DNA from: Mucilaginibacter gilvus
Lineage (GTDB): Bacteria; Bacteroidota; Bacteroidia; Sphingobacteriales; Sphingobacteriaceae
Direction of reading: 5' to 3'
Assembly: GCF_004054195.1 (NCBI RefSeq)
Contig: NZ_SBIW01000001.1
Location: 124,001 to 188,000 of the forward strand
DNA length: 64,000 nt
The notes beneath the pieces are model-generated. The model did no database searches and was not told where the DNA came from. It saw only the letters and a list, made by a program, of their open reading frames with translations. How positions within the stretch are numbered: position 1 is the first letter of the stretch; each line of letters starts with the position of its first letter. The translations under genes were made by a program, and so were the position numbers. Positions 7,904 to 14,162 of the stretch are shown here, in pieces.

Positions 7904-9022
7904 ATGAGGAAGCTTTTAGACCCGTATTTAAAAACCATTGATTGGTATATTATTAAAAAGTACCTGGGTACCTTTATATTTACCCTCGGGCTCTTTATGG
8001 CTATATCTGTTGTGTTTGATATCTCCGAACACCTGGATAACTTTCTGAGCAAACACGCATCGCTAAACGATATCATCTTTAAATATTACGCTGGTTTTAT
8101 CCCGTTTTATATGATGATGCTGTCGCCGCTTATCAACTTTTTGTCGGTAATTTTCTTCACCGCCAAGATGGCCAACCAAACAGAGATCGTTCCTATACTC
8201 ACCAGTAAGGCGAGTTTTTACCGGTTTTTAAGGCCGTATATAGTATCGGCTTCCGTAATTTTTACCGTGTCTATACTGGCTAATATCTTCATTATCCCAT
8301 TCACCAACAAATTAAAGGTAGACTTCGAAACCGCCAATTCCTTTATCAGCGGCGACGACCCAACCAAGAGCGAGGTACACATCCAACTGGATAAAAACAC
8401 CTTTATTTTCCTGCAATCGTACGACCCACAGGTACATACCGGTTACCAATTTATGCTCGAAAAATTCGACGGAACGGAGCTAAAAATGAGGCTTACCGCG
8501 CCCAGCATTCAGTTTGATACGGTTAAAACAAGGTGGAAAATCATTAGCCCTTCTATCCGTTATGTGAACGGTTTAAAGGAGAAATTCATCTCTAACGGCC
8601 CCATGATTGATACCGTTTTAGACATGCGCCCAATAGATTTTGAGGTACACGATAACGTGAATAGCAACGTATACGGAGGTATGAGTTTAAAGGTTTTAAA
8701 CACCCTTATAGAGAAAGAAAAAATGCACGGAACTGGTGCTTTAATGGATATGGAGTTTGAAAAATACCGCCGTTTTGTGGAGCCATTATCTTCATTTGTA
8801 CTCTGCTTTATCGCGGTTGCCATCTCATCCAGAAAGGTGCGCGGAGGGGTTGGCCTGCCTTTAGGGATAGGTATTTTTATCTGTTTTGTATACATCGTAG
8901 TGAACCGTTTCGCCTTGGTTTTTGCGGTAAAAGGCCACTTCGAACCGCTACTTTCTGTGCTTATACCTAACATAGTTTTTGGTATATTAGGCTGCGTATT
9001 GATAGCCAAAGCCCCCAAATAA
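7904..9022 (+). CDS. LptF/LptG family lipopolysaccharide export permease
   Basis: The 372-residue protein has the YjgP/YjgQ layout. One to three helices sit at the N-terminus (ITWYIIKKYLGTF-like start, FLSVIFFTAKMANQTE), then a periplasmic jellyroll-like region at about 120-270, and three C-terminal helices (about 275-370). LptF and LptG form the transmembrane part of the ABC complex that lifts LPS from the inner membrane onto the Lpt bridge. Only one of the pair is present here, so I do not assign F or G. The ATG follows the tgt stop directly, and the stop overlaps the next start as TAATG (9020-9024). Confidence 0.9.
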   Translation: MRKLLDPYLKTIDWYIIKKYLGTFIFTLGLFMAISVVFDISEHLDNFLSKHASLNDIIFKYYAGFIPFYMMMLSPLINFLSVIFFTAKMANQTEIVPILTSKASFYRFLRPYIVSASVIFTVSILANIFIIPFTNKLKVDFETANSFISGDDPTKSEVHIQLDKNTFIFLQSYDPQVHTGYQFMLEKFDGTELKMRLTAPSIQFDTVKTRWKIISPSIRYVNGLKEKFISNGPMIDTVLDMRPIDFEVHDNVNSNVYGGMSLKVLNTLIEKEKMHGTGALMDMEFEKYRRFVEPLSSFVLCFIAVAISSRKVRGGVGLPLGIGIFICFVYIVVNRFALVFAVKGHFEPLLSVLIPNIVFGILGCVLIAKAPK

Positions 9023-9924
9023 TGCCCGAAAACAGCAGCAGCCCAACCTTAAATAAGAACCTCGTTATCCTCCATTTCACTGTTTTTGTGTGGGGTTTTA
9101 CAGGCATATTGGGCCAGCTCATCACCATATCGGCGGTAACGTTGGTTTGGTACAGGGTTGCAATCGCCGTTATTTCGCTGTTTTTATACTTCACTTTCAG
9201 CAAAAAAGCTTACAGAATTGAGCCGAAAACACTGCTAAAAATGGCGCTTACCGGCGCTTTAGTTGGCGGCCATTGGATCCTTTTCTTCGCTTCCATCAAA
9301 CTTTCCACCGTTCCGGTAACGCTGGTTTGCCTCTCGTCCATCACGCTTTTTACGGCAATTTTTGAGCCGCTCATCAATAAAACGCGCATCTCAAAAATGG
9401 AGATCGTGGCCGGAATTTTTATAATCACCGGCATCGTCCTCATCTTTAAATTCGAAACACGATACACTAAGGGTATCATCGCAGGGCTTATCAGCGCGGT
9501 GCTGGCGGCGCTCTTTGCCATCATCAATTCGCGTTTTGTGAAGAAGCACCAGGCTCCTGTCATCGCTTTTTATGAGCTCTCGGGTGCCTTTGTATGGATC
9601 ACCATTTACCTCGCGGTAACCGGTGGCTTCGAAAATTTCAGCTTCCCAAAGCCTACCGATATTGGCTACCTGGTACTGCTTGGCACTGTTTGTACATCGC
9701 TGGCTTACGTGGCCGGCGTATCTGTAATGCGCGAACTTTCTGCCTTCCGGGTAGCCCTCATCACCAACCTCGAGCCGGTGTACGGTATCATTATGGCCTT
9801 CCTTTTTTTGGGCGACAGGAACCGTGTAACCCCTGGTTTTTGGATAGGCGCGGTTATCATTCTCTCCACCATCTTCCTGTACCCCGTGGCGCAGAAGCAG
9901 GTTGCCAAGCGTAGAAACAAATAA
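9022..9924 (+). CDS. EamA/DMT family drug-metabolite exporter
   Basis: The 300-residue protein has ten predicted hydrophobic helices in two EamA repeats (about 12-145 and 155-290), the standard drug/metabolite transporter architecture. The second repeat carries the usual NLEPVYGIIMAFLFLGD segment. Substrates of this family range from amino acids to nucleosides and cannot be predicted here. The start codon overlaps the LptF/G stop, so it is probably the third gene of a tgt-lptF/G-eamA transcript. Confidence 0.9.
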   Translation: MPENSSSPTLNKNLVILHFTVFVWGFTGILGQLITISAVTLVWYRVAIAVISLFLYFTFSKKAYRIEPKTLLKMALTGALVGGHWILFFASIKLSTVPVTLVCLSSITLFTAIFEPLINKTRISKMEIVAGIFIITGIVLIFKFETRYTKGIIAGLISAVLAALFAIINSRFVKKHQAPVIAFYELSGAFVWITIYLAVTGGFENFSFPKPTDIGYLVLLGTVCTSLAYVAGVSVMRELSAFRVALITNLEPVYGIIMAFLFLGDRNRVTPGFWIGAVIILSTIFLYPVAQKQVAKRRNK

Positions 9925-10817
9925 TTTCGTTCGCTTAAATCTTCATCAAATTCATTAACATTTGGCCAACCCTTTACCAGGGTAGGGGTAAAGTGCGCCT
10001 CAAAAACAAACCCGTTTTAAGCCATTTTAAGGCATCCAAATTTTCGGAGGGGAAATAGTACACCTTATACAATTCCGCGCGGGCAGGTGCAAAATCACAA
10101 TTTTTGATAGTGTATTGAATTAAAACTTCAGCAAAAGGCAGCCCTGGTATTGTCACGAGCTTTTATAACGATTTCATTGGACAAAACATTTTGAATTATC
10201 GATTTTTTTAATAAACATATTTAACTTAAAATCAATATATTACATCACCTATATAACTCATTAATTCAAATAAATAAAACTTCAAAATTTTTAAAATACT
10301 AAACATATTAGTAATCATTGACGCGATGTTTAAAATACCTATTTAAAAACATAATAATGAGTAAGATACAAGTTGTTATATAACGCGATTATCCAAGCGG
10401 CAAAATGCAATTTTACACGTCAGAAAGTGTACCGAACTAAAAATGGAGAGTTACTAAAAAATCTCATGAGTACTCCCTGCGTATACAAACTGAAAAAAAT
10501 GGAGAGAAAATCTGGCTTAAAAATTGGCTCTGCAATTTCACATAAACTCAAAAACCGCGAGAAAAAACTATAAAATGCGGGCACAAGCAATTGTGAGATT
10601 TTGGTACGCCTGAAAATTTCAAGCCGGGAAATGCATGGTAAATTTTCAACTCCCCGAAAAAAATGGTCTGGTGAATTTTGTTGCCGGAATTTTTGACCTG
10701 TCAGCCTTCCTCCTTCACGTCCATGTGAATTTTAACCGTGGGCAATTTGTGAAACCGGGCCGCATAAAAAATTGATTTTAAAATTGCATATTAGGGTAAC
10801 CATAAGCGGAGAATTTT
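9925..10817. other. 893-bp gap without a convincing gene
   Basis: After the EamA stop there is a weak CTTTACC/GGTAAAG inverted repeat (9972-9993), then very AT-rich sequence (about 10180-10370). From about 10590 to 10815 many AATTTT words are separated by more GC-rich stretches. Two frames of 60 and 66 codons exist, but they have no family resemblance, unusual composition and no clear start signals. The word AAATGGAGAG recurs about 58 bp apart (near 10441 and 10499). I see no tRNA, no terminator with a T-tract and no recognisable RNA family. It may be decayed or acquired DNA. Confidence 0.5.
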
Positions 10818-11090
10818 ATGCGCATCAAAACCATCATCATCGTAGCCATTGTTATTTTGTTAGCCATCATCTTTTTTCAAAACCAGCACACGGGCACGTT
10901 CGCTATTTTATTTTTTAGCATTTCCAAAACCAGTACGATGCTTGTTGTAGCGGTTGTAGCGTTCATTGCTGGTTACCTCGCGGGCAAGCCCGGCAGATCA
11001 AAATACAATCACCTCGGCTACGACGAAGACGCTCCCAACAATACCGATAAAAATACACTAAGCGACGAGGACAAGGATTACCTCAGTTAA
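10818..11090 (+). CDS. small LapA-like (DUF1049) membrane protein
   Basis: The 90-residue protein has two hydrophobic helices (about 4-22 and 40-58). A QNQHTGTF motif lies between them and GYLAGKPGRSK after the second, which matches the LapA/DUF1049 pattern of two helices with an N-x-(G/T) turn. A charged acidic tail follows (DEDAPNN...SDEDKDYLS). In enterobacteria LapA relates to LPS assembly control, but in Bacteroidota the role is not established. It is followed by a strong bidirectional terminator. Confidence 0.75.
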   Translation: MRIKTIIIVAIVILLAIIFFQNQHTGTFAILFFSISKTSTMLVVAVVAFIAGYLAGKPGRSKYNHLGYDEDAPNNTDKNTLSDEDKDYLS

Positions 11091-11111
11091 ATAAAGGAAC
11101 GGGTACAAATG

Positions 11112-11142
11112 AAAAAGGACAGGCGTTAAGCCTGTCCTTTTT
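11112..11142. terminator. bidirectional intrinsic terminator
   Basis: A perfect 13-bp stem AAAAAGGACAGGC / GCCTGTCCTTTTT (11112-11124 and 11130-11142) encloses a 5-nt loop. It has A and T runs on both sides, so it can serve both the LapA-like gene and the converging ispE. Confidence 0.9.
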
Positions 11143-11167
11143 GTTCTTATTTTTTGCGGACGATTTT

Positions 11168-11974
11168 CTAAACGTTATAAAAAATCTGGTTATATTCTTC
11201 CATCGCGCTCAGGTCTGGCGTACTCTCAAAGATCCCAAAAACGGATGCTCCACTCCCGCTCATACTGGCGTATAACGCACCGTGTTCGTACAGCTCTGCT
11301 TTTACGCCACGGATAATGGGGTTGTCGCGGAAGATGTGCCCCTCAAAATCGTTCTTAATATGGCGTTTCCAATTCGCTATGGGGGTTTTTATGAGGTCGT
11401 ATAACGATTCTTTAACTGGCGCTGGTTTTACACCTCTGTACGCCTCCGCGGTGGATACATGGGCATCTGGCATCACCAAAACAATTTGGTAGGCTGTGAG
11501 GTCTAATTTTATGGCTTCAAACTCGTCGCCTTTGTCAAAAGCAAAAACAGGTTTGCTTTCGATGAAAAAAGCGCAGTCGGCACCCAGCACACGGGCGTAG
11601 TCCATCATAGCATCAACCGACAAACCAAGCCCGAATTTTTCGTTCATCAGTTTGATAAAAAAAGCAGCATCGGAGGAGCCTCCGCCAAGCCCCGCGCCTA
11701 TCGGGATATTTTTGTGAAGATGAATTTTTACCGCTGGTAATTTTGGGAAATCCTTCTTCAGCAAATGGTAGCCTTTGATGCAAAGATTATCGGCATCGTC
11801 GCCCGGAATATCCAGTCCCGAATAATCGAAGATCAGCTCATCGGCTTCTATCACTTCTAGCACGTCGTTAATTTTGATGGGGTAAAAAACCGTCTCCAAA
11901 TTATGGTAGCCGTCGGGCCGGCGTTCGGTAATATTGAGGCCTATATTTATCTTTGCGTTTGGGAATACGATCAT
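11168..11974 (-). CDS. ispE: 4-diphosphocytidyl-2-C-methyl-D-erythritol kinase
   Basis: IspE phosphorylates CDP-methylerythritol in the MEP isoprenoid pathway. The product is a GHMP kinase with the substrate segment FPNAKINIGLNI at the N-terminus, the ATP loop PIGAGLGGGSSDAAF near residue 90 and a C-terminal SGSGASVFGIF motif. I place the start at 11974 (MIVFPNAKIN), which gives the usual N-terminus and 268 residues. An in-frame ATG at 12013 would add 13 residues not typical of the family. The gene stands alone. Confidence 0.93.
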   Translation of the reverse strand: MIVFPNAKINIGLNITERRPDGYHNLETVFYPIKINDVLEVIEADELIFDYSGLDIPGDDADNLCIKGYHLLKKDFPKLPAVKIHLHKNIPIGAGLGGGSSDAAFFIKLMNEKFGLGLSVDAMMDYARVLGADCAFFIESKPVFAFDKGDEFEAIKLDLTAYQIVLVMPDAHVSTAEAYRGVKPAPVKESLYDLIKTPIANWKRHIKNDFEGHIFRDNPIIRGVKAELYEHGALYASMSGSGASVFGIFESTPDLSAMEEYNQIFYNV

Positions 11975-12059
11975 CCTTAAAATTTGATTAACAACCCATG
12001 TATTTATAAACATCGGTAGGATACCAAAATTAGATTATTTTTCTTTGTCTTTTAAAAAC

Positions 12060-12142
12060 GTTCATTGGTTCACTGGTTCATTAGTTCATTGGTGTCTACT
12101 TGCCGACAACTAATCAACGCCAACCAACTCAATTAGCCAACA
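12060..12142. repeat. degenerate GTTCATTGG words upstream of thyA
   Basis: The stretch holds GTTCATTGGTTCACTGG and GTTCATTAGTTCATTGG (12060-12093), followed by CAAC-rich words of the opposite sense (12107-12142). It occupies the whole leader of thyA. It resembles the short-word patches at other gene borders here and codes for nothing recognisable. Confidence 0.45.
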
Positions 12143-12144
12143 AC

Positions 12145-12966
12145 ATGAAACAATACCTCGACCTGATGCAGCACGTGATGGATACCGGCGCGCAAAAGCA
12201 TGACCGAACCGGCACCGGCACCCTCAGCGTATTTGGCTACCAGATGCGTTTTAACCTGCAGGATGGTTTCCCGATGGTGACCACCAAAAAGCTGCACCTG
12301 AAATCGATCATCCACGAGCTGATCTGGTTTTTAACCGGCGATACCAATATTCAATATTTAAAAGATAACGGCGTGCGCATTTGGGATGAGTGGGCCGATG
12401 CCGACGGAAACCTCGGCCCGGTGTATGGATATCAGTGGCGCTCCTGGCCAAAACCCGATGGCGGACACATTGACCAGATCACCCAGGTGGTAAACCAGCT
12501 CAAGAGCAATCCCGATTCGCGCCGCATTATGGTGTCGGCCTGGAACGTTGCCGATGTTAACCAAATGGCGCTCCCGCCCTGCCATAGCCTGTTCCAGCTT
12601 TATGTGCAGCCCCCTAACCCCCTGAAGGGGGAACTAAGAGGAAAGTTGTCGTGCCAACTTTATCAACGTAGTGCCGACATATTTTTGGGTGTACCCTTCA
12701 ACATTGCGTCCTACGCCCTGCTCACCATGATGATAGCGCAAGTATGCGACCTGGAGTATGGCGATTTTGTACACACCTTTGGCGATGCCCATATTTACAA
12801 CAACCACCTGGACCAAGCCCGCCTGCAATTGAGCCGCGAGCCGAAGCCGTTGCCAACAATGAAGATCAATCCGGATGTGAAAGATATTTTTGGCTTTAAG
12901 TTTGAGGATTTCACTTTGGAGAATTACGAGCCACATCCGCATATAAAGGGAGTTGTTGCGGTTTAA
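12145..12966 (+). CDS. thyA: thymidylate synthase with a 9-residue repeat-derived insertion
   Basis: ThyA makes dTMP from dUMP using methylenetetrahydrofolate. Starting at the ATG at 12145 the protein is 273 residues and lines up with the 264-residue E. coli enzyme from MKQYL to the end. The catalytic Cys is at 146 (PPCHSLFQ), and QRSADIFLG and the C-terminal KGVVAV are kept. The only length difference is nine extra residues after Val154, within [12 protein letters not shown], where E. coli has ADG. The DNA there is a copy of the CCCCCTGAAGGGGG repeat, inserted in frame in the loop after the active-site strand. A TTG at 12100 would start earlier but gives an atypical N-terminus. Downstream are an antitoxin, doc and folA. 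Confidence 0.96.
   Translation: MKQYLDLMQHVMDTGAQKHDRTGTGTLSVFGYQMRFNLQDGFPMVTTKKLHLKSIIHELIWFLTGDTNIQYLKDNGVRIWDEWADADGNLGPVYGYQWRSWPKPDGGHIDQITQVVNQLKSNPDSRRIMVSAWNVADVNQMALPPCHSLFQLYVQPPNPLKGELRGKLSCQLYQRSADIFLGVPFNIASYALLTMMIAQVCDLEYGDFVHTFGDAHIYNNHLDQARLQLSREPKPLPTMKINPDVKDIFGFKFEDFTLENYEPHPHIKGVVAV
12608..12633 (+). repeat. GC-rich palindromic repeat, copy A (inside thyA)
   Basis: The element reads AGCCCCCTAA followed by the palindromic core CCCCCTGAAGGGGG at 12618-12631 and then AA. It lies wholly within thyA and is read as Pro-Pro-Asn-Pro-Leu-Lys-Gly-Glu. Four more copies are in this window (19977-20003, 23133-23157, 23242-23266, 39100-39124). In RNA the core gives five GC pairs with a UGAA loop. 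Confidence 0.9.
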
Positions 12967-12991
12967 AATTGGAATTTGTAAATTTGTTATT

Positions 12992-13192
12992 ATGAGTACC
13001 GCAGAATTAAAAGAAGAAATAGAAAAAGCTGTGAAGCAAATTCCGGAAAATGCTCCAGAGAGTGTACTACAGGAAGCCTTGGGATATATACAAGATATCA
13101 GCGCGAAAATTGCTGAGAGAGCAAAACGGGCTGAAAATTTTAAAAGAATCATCGAGGAGGATCGAGAGTTATTGCAAAAGCTTGCAGAATGA
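12992..13192 (+). CDS. putative antitoxin of a Doc-type toxin-antitoxin pair
   Basis: The 66-residue product starts at ATG 12992 (MSTAELKEEIEKAV). It is charged and helical, with a C-terminal NFKRIIEEDRELLQKLAE stretch typical of the toxin-binding ends of small antitoxins. I do not recognise a Phd-type DNA-binding domain with confidence. The assignment rests mainly on position: its stop overlaps the start of doc as ATGA (13189-13192). It starts 25 nt after thyA. The region is visibly richer in A+T than thyA and folA, which suggests acquisition. Confidence 0.72.
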   Translation: MSTAELKEEIEKAVKQIPENAPESVLQEALGYIQDISAKIAERAKRAENFKRIIEEDRELLQKLAE

Positions 13193-13569
13193 TAACTATT
13201 GACGAAGCCTTAGTTTACCATAATGAAGTAATAGATGAATTTGGTGGAAGTAAAGGAATAAGAGACCAGGCAGGACTTGAGGCAGCGTTAGCGCGCCCTT
13301 ACATGACATTCGATACCCACAACTTATATCCTACAGCAATTGATAAAGCGACGGCAATCTTCGAAAGCTTAATAATTAATCATCCATTTATCGACGGAAA
13401 TAAGCGCACGGCACACGTTCTACTTAGATTAACGTTGATGGATGGAAATTTTGACCTCGACGCAAGTTTACAAGAAAAATATGCCATGTCGATATCAGCA
13501 AGTATGGGCGAAATCCATTTTGATCAAATAAAAGATTGGATTATTACCCATTCAATACAAATTTCATGA
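13189..13569 (+). CDS. doc: Doc/Fic-family death-on-curing toxin
   Basis: The 126-residue protein is a compact Fic-fold Doc protein. The active loop reads HPFIDGNKRTA, with His65, Phe67, Asp69, Asn71, Lys72 and Arg73. In P1 Doc this NKR form of the loop, in place of the GNGR of AMPylating Fic proteins, goes with kinase activity on EF-Tu. A kinase-type toxin is therefore likely here, by analogy. The start overlaps the antitoxin stop, and its own TGA (13567-13569) overlaps the ATG of folA, so all four genes thyA-antitoxin-doc-folA are tightly linked. Base composition is more AT-rich than the flanking genes. Confidence 0.9.
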   Translation: MITIDEALVYHNEVIDEFGGSKGIRDQAGLEAALARPYMTFDTHNLYPTAIDKATAIFESLIINHPFIDGNKRTAHVLLRLTLMDGNFDLDASLQEKYAMSISASMGEIHFDQIKDWIITHSIQIS

Positions 13570-14048
13570 TCATCTCCATCATAGTAGCCATTGGCGAAAA
13601 CCACGCCATCGGTAAAAACAACCAGTTGCTTTGGCACATGCCAAACGATTTGAAGCATTTTAAAGAAATAACACTGGGGCGCACCATTATCATGGGGCGC
13701 AAAACTTTCGATTCGGTTGGCAAGCCGTTGCCCAGGCGCCGCAATATTGTGGTAACAAGGCAGGATATCGAGATCGCCGGATGCGAGGTGGTGAAGTCGA
13801 TTGATGAGGGCCTGGCGCTTTGTGCGCACGATGATGAGGTGTTTATTGGTGGCGGTGCCGAAATTTACCGCCAGGCGATGGATAAAACCGACAGGATATA
13901 TCTTACCATTATCCATAAAGCGTTTGACGCGGATACCTTTTTCCCAGAGATAGACTACCTGCAATGGCAGGAAGTGAGCCGCGAAGATTTTGAGCCCGAC
14001 GAAAAAAACCCGCTTCCTTATTCATTTATACAGCTAAACCGTCGCTAA
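13566..14048 (+). CDS. folA: dihydrofolate reductase
   Basis: FolA regenerates tetrahydrofolate from the dihydrofolate made by ThyA. The 160-residue protein starts MIISIIVAIG and has the substrate site WHMPNDLKHF (Asp28), the NADPH segment GRTIIMGRKTFDSVGKPLP and the IGGGAEIY motif. I chose the ATG at 13566, which overlaps the doc stop. An upstream in-frame start at 13536 would add residues encoded by doc and not found in the family. thyA and folA are commonly adjacent, but here the toxin-antitoxin pair separates them. Confidence 0.96.
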   Translation: MIISIIVAIGENHAIGKNNQLLWHMPNDLKHFKEITLGRTIIMGRKTFDSVGKPLPRRRNIVVTRQDIEIAGCEVVKSIDEGLALCAHDDEVFIGGGAEIYRQAMDKTDRIYLTIIHKAFDADTFFPEIDYLQWQEVSREDFEPDEKNPLPYSFIQLNRR

Positions 14049-14077
14049 CAAAACCTGCTATTATTTTGTTTCAATTA

Positions 14078-14111
14078 AAAATTTCATGCTTGTGAAATTT
14101 TATTAGATTTG
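14078..14111 (+). promoter_or_regulatory. secDF promoter with overlapping palindrome
   Basis: TAGATTTG at 14104-14111 matches the TAnnTTTG -7 consensus, with TTTC 18 nt upstream as a weak -33. A 9-bp inverted repeat AAAATTTCA / TGAAATTTT (14078-14086 and 14093-14101, 6-nt spacer) covers the -33 and spacer. It could be an operator or a folA terminator remnant. Confidence 0.45.
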
Positions 14112-14162
14112 CCGTCTATTTTTAAAAAGCTTATAAACTAATTTTTTACATATAAATTCGCG

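Noticed and set aside
9974..10156. A 60-codon minus-strand frame just after the EamA gene
   Set aside because: No homology I recognise and no promoter-like box; it partly overlaps an inverted repeat.
10380..10440. A stretch that at first looked like the 5' part of a tRNA
   Set aside because: There is no T-loop (TTCGAAT-like) or matching acceptor strand downstream.
10373..10573. A 66-codon plus-strand frame in the silent gap
   Set aside because: Basic, low-complexity translation without family resemblance, start signal or coding bias; it lies in AT-rich DNA.
12958..13192. A possible longer antitoxin starting at 12953
   Set aside because: The extra N-terminal residues come from the end of thyA and its gap; the ATG at 12992 gives a typical start.
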